A stretch of DNA of 64,000 nucleotides, from contig OY726573.1 in assembly GCA_963383645.1 (NCBI GenBank), positions 16,518,158 to 16,582,157 on the forward strand, written 5' to 3'. The notes under the pieces were generated by a model, which saw nothing but the letters and a program-made list of their open reading frames with translations, made no database searches and had not been told where the DNA came from. Below, in pieces: positions 1 to 10,299 of the stretch. A program made the position numbers and the translations under genes. Origin of the DNA: Muscardinus avellanarius (Eukaryota > Chordata > Mammalia > Rodentia > Gliridae). Position 1 is the stretch's first letter. Every line of letters starts with the position of its first letter.

Positions 1-45
1 TCTGGAGACAGAACAGGTGCAACCACTCAGGCTCCGTCCTTGTAG

Positions 46-851
46 GAAGCAGCGTGGGCGACAAGGTGACGAGCCTGGGAGCTAAGCTGGAGAAACAGAA
101 GCAGGACTTGCAAGCAGGTCAGAGGCCTCCCGGGCCGTGTGTGCAAGTCCGTGCGTGCGTGTGGTGGCTGGAGCAGGTGGCGTGTGTGAGGTGTGCTTGC
201 AGGTGTGTGTGTGGCGTGCGTATGGTGTGTGATGTGTGTGCACTTCCTCGGCCAGCAGCTGACGTCCTGCGCCCAGTCCCGGCAGGCAGGGACGCCCATG
301 TCTACTGCATCGCTGTCCGTCTGTCTGTCCCTAGATCACACCTCCTTGCTCCTTCACTTGAAGCACTTCCCGGGGGATCTGCGCGCCCTGGCCTGTCAGA
401 TGGCGTTCTTCCACAGCAACGGTGAGGATGGACGGGGAGCCTCTGGTCCCAGGAGTCTGTCCCCTCGGGCAGGTCTCACGTCCCTGTGCCCTCTGTCCCC
501 TTAGGCACAGAATGCTGCCCTGTCAGCTGGGTGGAGCACAAGGGCAGCTGCTACTGGTTCTCTCATGCGGGCAAGACCTGGCCCGAGGCCGACAAGTACT
601 GCCGGCTGGAAAACGCCCACCTGGTGGTCATCAACTCCAGGGAGGAGCAGGTGAGGCCCATGCCCAGAGGCAGGGGGAGGCCAAGCATGCAGGTCCACCA
701 GGCTCCACTGTCCACTGGCGGGCCTCTTCCCCTTCCCTCCCCTCCCTCCTCCTCCTCCCTCCCCCTCTTCTTCTTCTCCCTTCTCCTCCCTCCCTCCCTC
801 CCTCCCTCCCTTCTTTCTTTCTTTCTTTCTTTCTTTCTTTCCTCTCTCTTT

Positions 852-883
<32 letters not shown>

Positions 884-963
884 TTTCTTTCTTCCTTCCT
901 TCTCCTCCTCCTCCTCCTCCTCCTCCTCCTCCTCCTCCTCCTCCTCCTCCTCCTCCTCCTCCG

Positions 964-1004
<41 letters not shown>

Positions 1005-2264
1005 ATGGGGATGAAACTCAGGGGCATTCTACCTCTGAGCTACACCCCCAGCCCTATTTTACTTTTTTTTGGAAACAGGGTCTCGCTAGGTTGATGAGAG
1101 TCTCATACTTGCTGAGACTGTTCTTGGACTTGTTATCCTCTTGTTTCCGCCTCCCAAATCCTGGGATTACAGGAGTATGCCACTATGCCTGACTGGTGTC
1201 TGGGTGTCTGTCTATCTGTCTTTTTCTCTCCTTAATTTTTGGTGCTGGGGATTGAATCCAAGTGGGCCTTACCTCTCAGCTATATCCCTCCAGCCCTTTT
1301 TTTTTTCTTTTTTTTTTTGCATTACGGGGGATGAAACCCAGGAGCCAGGAGAGGGGAGCTGGCTGGGAGCGGAGTGCCAGCCAGGGTGGTGAGCCCTGAG
1401 GCTCCCTGCGAGCTTGGAGACACTTCCACCCAAGCCCAGGCCGCAGGACCTGTGGAGCCAGGTCATGACGGGGCTTGGAGCAGTGGACACAAACTCAGAA
1501 GCTCAGGGCCTGGCAGAGCTCAGGAAGTGACCGCTCCGCAGAAAAGCAGGAGTGCTGGAGGCAGGCGAAAGCCTTAGTGGGCTCTGGGGTTGGTGGGAGC
1601 AGCAGGAGTGGGGATTCCACGAGTTAGAGGCTGTGGGCAGAAGACAGGCCAGGGCTGGGCTGGGTAGTCCCTACGGTGGGCATGGGCGGGATCCCGGCCA
1701 GGGACGGAAGCAGGATGGTAGTCACAAATTAGATACTGGATTGGCCCTCTGCCCTCTAACAACTACCTTAGAAAGTGTGAATAATAAGTCGGGTGTGGTG
1801 GCGCACGCTTGTCATCCCAGCATTTGGGAGGCTGAGACCGGAGGATCGCGGTTCGCGGACAGCCTCAGCTACTTAGTGAGGCCCTCTGCAACTTAATGAG
1901 ACCCGGTTTCAAAATAAAGAATAAAAAATAGGGCAGGAGGTGCTGCTCGGAGGTCAAATCCTCTTGGGTTCCACCCCCGGACCTGCAGAAAAAAAAAAAA
2001 AAAAAGAAAGTGTGAATAATATGGCTCCCAATTTTTTATTTAAAAAAAATCTTTTTGGTACCAGGGATTGAACCCAAGGGCCATTCTACCTCTGAGCTAT
2101 ATATCCCCAGACCTTTTTTATTTATTCATTTTTATTTTGAAGGAGGATCTTGCTAAATTGCTGAAGCTTGCCTCAAACCTGCTATCTCTCATCTCAGCCT
2201 CCCAAATACTGGGATTACAGGCATGTGCCTGTAATATGTCCAGCCATTTAAAAATTTTCTTATA

Positions 2265-2304
<40 letters not shown>

Positions 2305-4104
2305 TTTCTTTTCTTTTTGCGGGTCTGGGGATGGAACCCAGGGGCATTCTACCTCTGAGGTACGCCCCTGCCCTATTTTTTATTCTTTATTTTGAAACAG
2401 GGTCTCACTGAGTTGCAAAGAGCCTGCCTCACTAAGTAGGTGAGGCTGGCCACAAACCACGATTCTCCAGTCTCAGTCTCCTGAATGCTGGGATTACAAG
2501 TGTGCGTCACCACACCCGGCTACCTCTGAGCTACACCCCCCAGTCCTATGTATTTTTTATTTTCTTTTAATTTTTTAATTTTTTTGGTGGTACTGGGTGT
2601 GGAACCCAGAGGCTTTCTACCTCCGGGCTATACTCCCAGACCTATTTTCTATTTTATTTGGAAACAGGGTCTTACTAAGTAGCTGAGGCTGGCTTTGAAC
2701 CTGTGGAATCCTTCTGTCTCAGCCTTGTATTTTTTATTTTGAAACAGAGTCTCACTAAGTTGCCAAAGGCTTCCCTGAATTGCTGCGGCTGGCCTGGAAC
2801 CTGTGATCTTCTTGTCTGATACACTGATACATGCACACTGTGTATTTCTGTCTTTCCCCTCCCTCCCCATACTGTTAGTGAGATGGGTAGTGATACCTTC
2901 ATATATGGTCATATTTGAACTTTCCTTTCCTTAAACCTCATTTTTTTTTTCCTCCTCACCTCCCTCCCCCCAGTCTCTTCCATTTTTCTACTGGTCTCCT
3001 CATTATTCCGAAGTCCGCTTTGTTTCTTGTTTTTTATTTTATTTTTTTGTAGCACTGGGGATGGAACCCAGTATTCTACCTCCGAGCAACACTCTTAGCC
3101 CTAGTTTTTATTCTTTATTTCGAAACAGGGTCTCTCTGAGTTGCAAAGGGCCTCACTAAGTAGCTGAGGCTGGCCGAGAACCGCGATCCTCCTGTCTCAG
3201 CCTCCCGAATGCTAGGATTACAAGCGTGCGCCACCACGCCCGGCTTTTATTGTTTGTATTCTTGTTAATCGCCATTCTAACCTGAGTTAGATGCAATCTC
3301 GGTATTGTTTTGGTTTGCATTTTCCCGATTACTAATGATATTGAATCTTCCTTCATATGCTTGTTGACCCTTTAGAGGGCTTTGAGGATTAAATCAGATA
3401 ATCCTGTACTGCGTTTAGCCAAAGTCTAGCTCAGTGAATATTCCAGAAACAGCAGCAACAGCTACTGAGGAAAAATCAAGGAAGCAGTCGTCCTGGGAAC
3501 CAAGGCTTGGGCCGGGCCAGATGGGCCGGGGGAGGCTCGGAGGGTCTTGCATTCCTGCGTGGACAAAGGAAAAAGGTACAAGGCGCTAGCAGCTCTCATG
3601 CCCTGCTTTTCCAGGATTTCATTACCCAACACACGAGCCCCTTCCACACCTGGATAGGTCTCACCGACATGGATGGCTCCTGGAAATGGGTGGATGGAAC
3701 AGACTACAATCACGGCTACAAGTAAGCGGCCTCCCTCTGTCTGCTCATTCGCTGGGCCTGGGGACAGGCACCTGGCCTTGGGCGCCACGCACTCCCTCAG
3801 GTCCCTCAGGGGCCAAATCCCCACTGGCCGCTCCCTGGGCTGCACCTTCTGCCCTCAGCCCCTCCAGCGCTGTGCTTTTCTGGGCTGGGGGAAAGGGTTG
3901 CAGGGATGTGGCCGAACCAGAGTGTGAGCTTTGTCCTGTCTTCTTAGGAACTGGGATTTCTCTGAGCCAGACAACTGGCAGGGCCACGAGGTGGGCGGAA
4001 GCGAAGACTGCGCTGAGGTCTTGGGGAAAGGCCGCTGGAACGACAATTTCTGCCAGCAGATGAATCGCTGGGTGTGTGAGACGCGTAAGAGTGTCGGGGG
4101 CTAG
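46..4104 (+). CDS. ASGR2: Asialoglycoprotein receptor 2, 3' part (five exons, 5' exons outside window)
   Basis: Minor (H2) subunit of the hepatocyte asialoglycoprotein receptor, a type II membrane lectin that clears desialylated glycoproteins by endocytosis. Exons seen with AG/GT borders are 46-117, 335-421, 505-650, 3615-3721 and 3948-4104 (stop TAG 4102-4104); they join in one frame giving 188 residues. The first two encode the coiled-coil neck ([25 protein letters not shown]). The last three encode the C-type lectin domain: [18 protein letters not shown], the [11 protein letters not shown] core, [15 protein letters not shown], and the calcium-site WND at GRWNDNFC. The [15 protein letters not shown] and GGSEDC wording and the CLEC10A-side neighbour fit ASGR2 better than ASGR1. 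Cytoplasmic tail, TM segment and first neck exons lie before base 1. Oddity: the sugar-specificity triplet reads EPD (codons 3964-3972) where galactose-binding members have QPD. Confidence 0.93.
118..334 (+). repeat. GT-rich degenerate tract in ASGR2 intron
   Basis: The intron between the two ASGR2 neck exons holds a diverged GT/TGTG-rich run at about 145-240. No SINE or gene-like signal is seen in the rest. Confidence 0.6.
720..1001 (+). repeat. Compound pyrimidine microsatellite in ASGR2 intron
   Basis: A nearly pure C/T strand of about 280 bases: mixed CCTCC, CCCT and TTTC runs to about 890, (TCC)n at 900-962, then (TC)n at about 966-1001. It lies about 70 bases after the donor of the first lectin-domain exon (505-650). 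Mirror-repeat polypyrimidine DNA of this kind can form triplex (H-DNA); that is inference. Confidence 0.95.
1003..1345 (-). mobile_element. B1-dID-type SINE and a partial ID half, ASGR2 intron
   Basis: 1003-1195 reads as the reverse of a full dimeric SINE: the ID-like box (GGGGATGAAACTCAGGGGCATTC) comes first, then the GAAACAGGGTCTC linker, ending in the B1-like CCTGGGATTACAGG box. 1235-1345 holds two decayed right-half (ID) fragments around a T-rich stretch. Confidence 0.85.
1787..2005 (+). mobile_element. B1-dID-type SINE with clear target-site duplication
   Basis: Full-length dimeric SINE: B1-like left half (GGTGTGGTGGCGCACGCTTG, GGGAGGCTGAGACCGGAGG), middle AAAATAAAGAATAAAAAATAGGGC, ID-like right half (GCTCGGAGGTCAAATCCTC) and poly(A). 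The 16-base direct repeat GAAAGTGTGAATAATA flanks it at 1771-1786 and 2006-2021, which proves retrotransposition and fixes the element's ends. Confidence 0.95.
2048..3250 (-). mobile_element. Cluster of reverse-oriented SINEs, partly nested, with a (GT)n
   Basis: Reverse SINE copies at about 2048-2245, 2310-2520, 2521-2820 (a broken copy with two internal halves) and 3036-3245, each recognised by the box GGGGATGGAACCCAGGGGCATTC and the terminal GGGATTACAAGCGTGCGCCACC. A (GT)n of about 20 units sits at 2264-2301. 3251-3600 shows no repeat or exon I can support until the ASGR2 acceptor at 3614. Confidence 0.85.
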
Positions 4105-4288
4105 GAGCCTGCAGCCGGCCCCACGCGCTTCCTCACAGGAGACTTCAAAGAGGAAAGTCTGGGGCTTGGGGGAGGATCAAGGCAAGATAGAAAAAGGGTG
4201 GTTTAACCCCCAGGACTCTGGGATCTCACCTCTGCCCACAGTTCATTATTATAACTTTCATCCTCCTCGATGGAGTAGGAAAAGAAGA

Positions 4289-4294
4289 AATAAA
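4289..4294 (+). promoter_or_regulatory. ASGR2 polyadenylation signal
   Basis: AATAAA lies 185 bases after the ASGR2 stop. A GT-rich stretch follows (about 4303-4318), as expected of a cleavage/polyadenylation site near 4305-4315. A SINE starts shortly after, at about 4329. Confidence 0.8.
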
Positions 4295-4328
4295 TACTTG
4301 AAACTGTGTGTGGCCTCGTCATTTAGAA

Positions 4329-5923
4329 CTGGAGCGTGGTCAGGGCATGGTGATGCGCGCCTGTAATAGCAGCTCTTGGGAAGCTGAGACAGGAGGATGG
4401 CAGGTTTGAGGCCTTTACAATTTAGTGAGTCCCTATTTCAAAATAAAAAATAAAGGACTTGGGGTGTAGCAGAAAAAAAAGAAAACTTGGGCTGTGCATT
4501 TTTCTCTGAGCCCAGGTTTAGCTATATCTTATGCTTTGATATATTTCATTATTTTACAGATAATTTGCCCTTTGGATCGTGATAACATGAGCAAATGTTT
4601 CTTCGCTTACAAATAGCTAGGCCCCTATTATTGTTATCATTATTATTATTTGGTATTGGGGATTGAACTCGGGGGCATTCTACCTCTGAGCTATGCCCTC
4701 ATCCCTCTTTTAGTTTGGAAACAGGGTCTCGATAAGTTGTCGAGAGTCTCGCCAGGTTGCTGAGGCTGTCCTTGAACCTGTGATCCTCTGTCTCAGCCAC
4801 CCAAGTACTTAGATTACAGGTGTGTGCGACCACTGCTGGCCCTATTTTTTATTATTATTATTTTTATACATAATTTAAATTTAGCTGTATTACTTATAAG
4901 AAACGGTGACCTTAAAAATCTCTCCCTTTTGGTAATTATTAAGGTTTCTCTTTGATAGGTTGTTGCAGTAAAATAACTTCCATGCAAACCACCTTTGTTT
5001 TTATTATTGTTGCAAGCTGTAGGATCCCACAATTTGTTCATCTTTTAGAAGCAGTTTTAGTCGGGCATGGTGACGCAGCTCACACTTGTAATTCTAGTAC
5101 TTGGAAGTCTGGACAGGAGGATCGCAGGTTTACAGTCAGCCTCAGCTACTTAGTAAGGCCCTCCACAACTTAGTGAGACCCTGTTTCAAAATAAAGGATA
5201 AAAAATAGGGCTGGGGTGTAGCTTGGAGGTAGAATGCCCCTGGATTCAATCCCTAGTACTGGAAAAAAGAAAAAAAAAAAGAACAAAAAATTGTATTTAT
5301 TGCCATTTTATTTTTTGATACTAGGGATTGAACCTGGAGGCATTCTACCTCCAAGCTATGCCCCCAGACTGATTTTATTTTATTTTTTTATTTGGAAACA
5401 GGGTCTCAGTAGGTTGCTGAGAGCCGTACTATGTTTTTGAGACTGGCTTTGAATCTGCCATCCTCCTGTCTCAGCCTCCCAAATACTGGGATTATAAGCG
5501 TGAGCCACCATGTCCGGCTTATTGTAATTTTTATTGTATTCTTCATTTCCTTTTTCCTATCCTCTGTTGGTGTGGTACAGTCAAATTAGGTTTGTTACAA
5601 TAAGCCAGTATTCATACATCACTATTATTATTACCATGGTAATAGGGATTGAACGCAGGGACATCCTATCTCTGAGCTATACCCCCAGTTAGATTTTCGT
5701 TTTTATTTTGAAACAGGGCTTCACTAAGTTGTGGAGGGCTTCGCACTGTGAAGGCTGGCAGGGACCCTGTGGTCCTCCTGCTTCAGCCTCCTGAGCACTG
5801 CGATTACAGTTTACTTCTTACCTGCATTTTGTTATCATTTTTAAAAAGGTTAGCTAGTCTGATAGGTGCATAGTGTGACTGTGGTTTTAACATGCATTTC
5901 TCTGATAACGAATCATTTATGCA

Positions 5924-5971
<48 letters not shown>

Positions 5972-6665
5972 TGGTGCTGGGAATTGAACCCAAGGCCTCC
6001 CACATGCTAAGCACTCCACCTCAAAGCTATATCCCCAGCCCTTTTTCCTTTTTTTCTCTCCTTCCTTCCCTTCACTCTTTTTTTGTGGATTGAACCCAAA
6101 AGTAGAGATATTCTACTTTTTTTTTTTTTTTGGTACTGGGAATGGAATCCAGAGGTATTCTACCTCCAAGATACACCCCCAGCCCTATTTTTTATTATTT
6201 ATTTTGAAACAGGGTCTCACTCTGAGTTGCAGCAATCCTCCTGTCTCCGCCTCCCAAATGCTGGGATTACAAGTATGTGCCACCACACCCGGCCCTTTTT
6301 CCATTTTCTTTTTCTTTTTCTTTTTCTTTTCTTTCTTTCTTTCTTTTTTTTTTTTTTTGCCGGTCTGGGGATGGAACCCAGGGGTATTCGACCTCCGAGC
6401 TACACCCCCTGCCCTATTTTTATTCTTTATTTTGACACCGGGTCTCACTGAGTTGCAGAGGGCCTCACTAAGCAGCTGAGGCTGTCCGCGAACCGCGATC
6501 CTCCTGTCTCAGCCTCCCGAGTGCGGGGATGACGAGCGTGCGTGTGCCACCACGCCCGGCCCTTTTTCCATTTTCTAAATGAGATTGTTTGTTTGAGGTA
6601 CTGGGAGTTGCACCCAGGAGCATCCTACCTCCAAGCTACATCCCCAGCTCTATTTTATTTATTTA
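4329..6665. mobile_element. SINE-rich stretch downstream of ASGR2
   Basis: Dimeric SINEs in both orientations: + at about 4329-4472 (3'-truncated) and 5060-5265; - at about 4636-4845, 5310-5520, 5633-5810, 6117-6293 and 6345-6560; ID-half only at about 5970-6045 and 6580-6655. A (GT)n occupies about 5926-5968. No coding signal; the short open frames here are SINE translations. Confidence 0.85.
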
Positions 6666-6930
6666 TTTTTTTTTTACTTTATTTTATTTTTTTAATTTTA
6701 TTTTATTGGTGCACTGTATTCATACATCATAGTGGGATACAAACTTTTGTAGACATACATGCACACATCGCCCAGTCAGCCCCCACCCGATCCCTACCCC
6801 ATTCTCTCCCCATCCCTCCTTCCCATGCATGGCTTAGTGGTTGACATCTAGTATTATAGCAATTTATCCAAAATTAAAAATGATAATCTCACATAACTGT
6901 TTCATTTGTCTGATACCAAGCGTTTGATGA
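6666..6930 (-). mobile_element. 5'-truncated L1 3' end
   Basis: Read on the minus strand this is an L1 3' UTR end: a G-rich polypurine run (GGGAAGGAGGGATGGGGAG), then GATGTGTGCATGTATG, then TATGATGTATGAATACAGTG and an A-rich tail with AATAAA. The T-rich block 6656-6710 is the tail. It contains no ORF2 and is heavily 5'-truncated. The same 3' segment ends the composite element at 24017-25642. Confidence 0.7.
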
Positions 6931-7039
6931 TTTAAAGATAGCATTTCAATATTTATTTTTGCTTTCTTTCTTACTAGAGCATATTTTTTCTGTTTTTTTT
7001 AGGTGAAACTATCATATATTTATATATTTATTTTTCAGA

Positions 7040-7735
7040 AAAAAAATCTATCCTAATATGGAATATGAATTCTAGATACCCAAAACGATCTTGAAAAAGA
7101 ACAAAGCTAGCAGATATATATTTTCTGATTTCAAACCATATAAAGCTACAATAATTGAAACAGTGTAGTACTGTTCTAAAGGCAGATATATAGACCATTG
7201 GAGTTAAATACAAGCCTCGAGCTAAATTCTTCCCTATATTGTCAAGTTATTTTTGACAAGGTTTCCATGAACATTTGGTGGTGGAAATAATAATCTTTTA
7301 ACTAAATATTGTTGAAAAATAATAATTACATGGAAAAGAATAAAATTGGACCTTTACCTAATCCCATATACAAGTATTAACTCAAAATAGATAAAAGACC
7401 TAAATATAAATCTTAAGACTATAAACTTTTAGGAGAAAATCTGGGTCATAAAACCTCACAACATTGAAATTGGCAGTGATTTCTTGGATATGATTTCAAT
7501 GGCACAGGCAACAGAAGAATATACAAACTCCCTAAAAAATAAAAGAAAATATTGTATATCCAAAGACAATGTAAACAGAGTTAAAAGTTACTAATAGAAT
7601 TGGATAAAATATTTCCAAATGCTATATCTGAAGGTATATTAATATTCCAGCTAGAAATCCTAAAGATTAACAACAATAAAGGCAAACAATACAACTTAGA
7701 GATAGGTAAAAGACTAACATAAATAATGAATCTCC
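7040..7735 (+). mobile_element. Old L1 ORF2 3'-end fragment
   Basis: Plus-strand sequence resembling the C-terminal part of L1 ORF2: AAAAAGAACAAAGCT, GATTTCAAACCATA, the ACAGTGTAGTACTG block, CATAGACCATTGGA-like wording, TTATTTTTGACAAGG, ATAAAAGACCTAAATATAAA, and the TTTCTTGGATATGA block. Many stops and indels mark it as ancient. It ends abruptly against the younger reverse L1 that starts at 7742. Confidence 0.75.
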
Positions 7736-7741
7736 ACAGAT

Positions 7742-9463
7742 AACCAATCTTAGTTGTCTGTTGGATGGAAACTCTTGTTTCTCTGGTTCTGGTGAGTGTT
7801 ACCTATTTCTTCTTTGTAGTTAATCTCTTTGAGTATTTTCTCTAGCGCTGGTTTTGAAGACATAAATTCCTTCAGTTTCTGTTTGTCATGGAAGCTTCTT
7901 ATTTCTCCATCTAATTTGATAGAAAGTTTTGCTGGATAGGAAATTTTTGGCTGGAAGTTGTTTTCTTTCAGAGTTTGGAATATGTTACTCCAAGCCCTTC
8001 TGGCTCTCATGACTTGGTTTGGGAAGTCTGGAGTGATTCTAATTGGTTTGCCTCTGAATGTCACTTGGCCCTTTGTTTTTGTTGCCTTTAAGATTCTCTG
8101 CTTGGCTTCCACATTGGTCATTTTGACAATTATATGGCGTGGGGATCCTCTTCTCGGATCCTGTCTAAAGGGAGTTCTATAAGTTTCCTGGATCTGTGTA
8201 TCAACCTCTTGCTCTATATTTGGAAAATTTTCTGCTATTACTTCCTTGAAGAGATTGTTGATCCCTTTGGTATCACTTTCTTTTCCCTCCTCTATTCCAA
8301 TTATTCTTAGGTTAGCTCTCTTAAGATGGGCCCATATTTCTTCAATGTCAGATTCCTGCTTTTGGATATTTTTTTCTAGATTAGAAACTATGCATTCATT
8401 TTTGGATTGCTCATCTTCTAAGAGCGAGATTCTGTTCCCCATGTGGTCTAATCGGTTGTTTGTGCTTTGAATTGAGGCCTTTACTTCATTAATTGCATCC
8501 TTTATCTCTTTTTGGCTCTCTCTGAGTTCTTTTCGAAACACCTCTATTATTTCTACAGTTATTTTCCTGATTTGATCTTCTAGAAATCTCTGATTTTCTG
8601 TTTTATCAGGTTCTGATGTTGTGGGGTTGTGCACATTCATTGCTCCAGTGTTATTCCTCTTTCCCATGATTTCGGAGGTTTGTGCCTTCTCTGGGTTCTT
8701 CCCTTGGGTCACTATGGCTTCACTTAAGGTGCTCTGGATCTCGAGTCTGTATTATCTCAGACCCCACTACTCCTTTACTGGGTTGTATCACAGAGTCTCC
8801 GACCCAGGGAGTCTATAGAGGCTGCTTTAAACTATGGGGGGTGCCAGGTTGCACGTTCTCCTATGGTGTGATATCTCTGCCACCACCACTCCCTCACTGG
8901 GTCAAGTCCCAGGAGGCCCAATACTGCGATTTCTCCTCTGTGGCCCGCAATTTGACTCACTGTTCTTGAGTACGCAAATGTAGCTGTACTGGACTCGGTG
9001 AATTCACTGCTGCTGCCGCCGCCGGTGGCAATATGGCGTCTCTGCCACGCCCTCGGCCATGAGGCTGGCGTATTTTTTCTTCTCTGGTTTTGATTTCCAC
9101 TCTGAATCCCTGCAGCGTGTGCTGAGCTCAGCCACTGGGAGCTTTAAGTGCTGTCTGCGCCGAAAGATCCCGCCTGGCTGTTCCGCAGCGGCTCTCCTGG
9201 CTTGCTGTAGCCGTCCGTTGAGTTCGCCGCTGCCGCCAGCAGTATGGCGCTGCTGCCGCGTCCTCGGGCGCGTGTGTCTCCTCTGTGGCCCTGAGCTCTG
9301 TTCTCAGTCCGCTTTCTCTCTGGAGCCTGGTGGTTTTTTTTTGTTTTTCTGGTGATGGTGTTTTCTGGCTATGAAAGGCGCTCTTTTTGTGGTAATGGAG
9401 ATTGGTTGTTAGCGAGACTCTTAAGCCCCGCTTTTCTCGGTCGCCATCTTCCCGGAAGTCCCC
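7742..9463 (-). mobile_element. L1 5' half: 5' UTR plus ORF1, ORF2 missing
   Basis: The element's 5' end is at about 9463, starting with GGAAGATGGCGACC (YY1-like AAGATGGC as in active L1 promoters). A GC-rich 5' UTR runs to 8668, followed by ORF1 (7750-8667). The element stops a few bases after the ORF1 stop, with no ORF2, no 3' UTR and no poly(A). The left side abuts an older plus-strand L1 and the right side abuts a SINE lacking its ID half, so a deletion or rearrangement is likely. Confidence 0.85.
7750..8667 (-). CDS. LINE-1 ORF1 protein, intact
   Basis: L1 ORF1p is a trimeric RNA-binding chaperone that packages L1 RNA. I take the ATG at 8667 (start MGKRNN, matching the MGK start of other mammalian ORF1p), giving 305 residues; the frame stays open further upstream but has no earlier ATG. 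Order: basic N-terminus, long coiled coil (about residues 30-125, LEDEQSKNE and LEKNIQKQESDIEEIW), RRM-like domain (LRIIGIEEG, the basic RRGSPRHIIVKM), and C-terminal domain (RRAWSNIFQ, FQPKISYPAKLS, F-x-D-K-Q-KLKEF). No frameshift or stop. This is mobile-element coding sequence, not a host gene, and the missing ORF2 makes this copy non-autonomous. Confidence 0.9.
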   Translation of the reverse strand: MGKRNNTGAMNVHNPTTSEPDKTENQRFLEDQIRKITVEIIEVFRKELRESQKEIKDAINEVKASIQSTNNRLDHMGNRISLLEDEQSKNECIVSNLEKNIQKQESDIEEIWAHLKRANLRIIGIEEGKESDTKGINNLFKEVIAENFPNIEQEVDTQIQETYRTPFRQDPRRGSPRHIIVKMTNVEAKQRILKATKTKGQVTFRGKPIRITPDFPNQVMRARRAWSNIFQTLKENNFQPKISYPAKLSIKLDGEIRSFHDKQKLKEFMSSKPALEKILKEINYKEEIGNTHQNQRNKSFHPTDN

Positions 9464-9835
9464 TCTATTTTATTTTTTGAAACAGGATCTTACTAAGTTG
9501 CTGAAGATCTTTTTGTGTGTGTGTGTGTGGTGGTACTGGGTATGGAACCCAGAGGCTTTCTACCTCCGGGCTATACTCCCAGACCCTTTTATATTTTTAT
9601 TTGGAAACAGGGTCTCAATAAGTTGCTGAGAGGCTCACTAAGTAGCTGAGGCTGGCTTTGAACCTGTGCGATCTCCTGTCTCAGCCTCCCAAGGGCTGGG
9701 ATTACAAGCCTGCGCCACCACGCCCGGCTGCTGAGGATCTTAATAAGTTATCGAGGCTAGCCTCAAACCTGTGATCCTCCTGCTTCAGCCTCTTGAGTAC
9801 TGAGATTACGGGTGCGCTCCACCATGCCTGACTGA
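9464..9835 (-). mobile_element. SINE interrupted by a second SINE
   Basis: An outer reverse SINE (9464-9509 plus about 9728-9835) is split by a full reverse SINE at about 9525-9727. Flanks GCTGAAGATCTT and GCTGAGGATCTT look like its slightly diverged target-site duplication. The outer copy lacks its ID half where the L1 5' end abuts it. 9836-10066 shows nothing recognisable. Confidence 0.75.
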
Positions 9836-10081
9836 AGAGTGTGTGTGTGTTTTACTGTTGGACTTGCGGTGCGCAAGTATTTTCTCCAAGTCTGTATGCT
9901 TGTCTTTTCATCCTCTTAATGGAAACCCATCCCCTCAAAAACTAGCATTAATACAAAATTCTTGGCAAGCCAATCAAGGAACTGAGAAGAGTGACATTTT
10001 TTTTTAAAAATAGGAATTTGGCTGAATTCCCAAAACTGAAAAGATTGTTGGTGGGGCCCATATTTTTAAAACTGACAGGTT

Positions 10082-10290
10082 AGCTGGGCGTGGTGGCGCA
10101 CGCTTGTAATCCCCGCGCTTGGGAGGCTGAGACAGGAGGATCGCGCAGGTTCGATGTCAGCCTCAGCTACTTAGTGAGGCTCTCAGCAACTTAGTGAGAC
10201 CCTGTTTCCAAATAAAATAGAAAACAGGTCTGGGAGTATAGCCCGGAGGTAGAAAGCCTCTGGGTTCCACCCCCAGTACCACAAATAAAA
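10082..10290 (+). mobile_element. B1-dID-type SINE with target-site duplication
   Basis: Full forward SINE of the subtype with TAGGTCTGGGAGTATAGCCC and AGAAAGCCTCTGGGTTCC. The 15-base direct repeat TAAAACTGACAGGTT flanks it at 10067-10081 and 10291-10305. Confidence 0.95.
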
Positions 10291-10299
10291 TAAAACTGA

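Noticed and set aside
901..1005. Poly-Glu/poly-Arg/poly-Ser frames
   Set aside because: These are translations of the (TCC)n and (TC)n microsatellites in an intron.
505..4104. Reading the first lectin gene as ASGR1 instead of ASGR2
   Set aside because: The [22 protein letters not shown] and GGSEDCAE wording matches the ASGR2 pattern, and the order next to CLEC10A fits ASGR2. ASGR1 would lie further to the left.
5928..5966. Frames with long Cys-Val or Thr-His runs here and at about ten other places
   Set aside because: These are (GT)n microsatellites translated through, followed by SINE wording.
6345..6560. ID-like halves of the SINEs as tRNA genes
   Set aside because: They keep tRNA-derived promoter boxes but are embedded in dimeric retroposons with poly(A) tails and no cloverleaf integrity. 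They are SINE parts, not tRNA genes.
8668..8712. Starting the L1 ORF1 protein at the upstream GTG (8712)
   Set aside because: GTG starts are not used in mammals in this way. The ATG at 8667 gives the family-typical MGK start.
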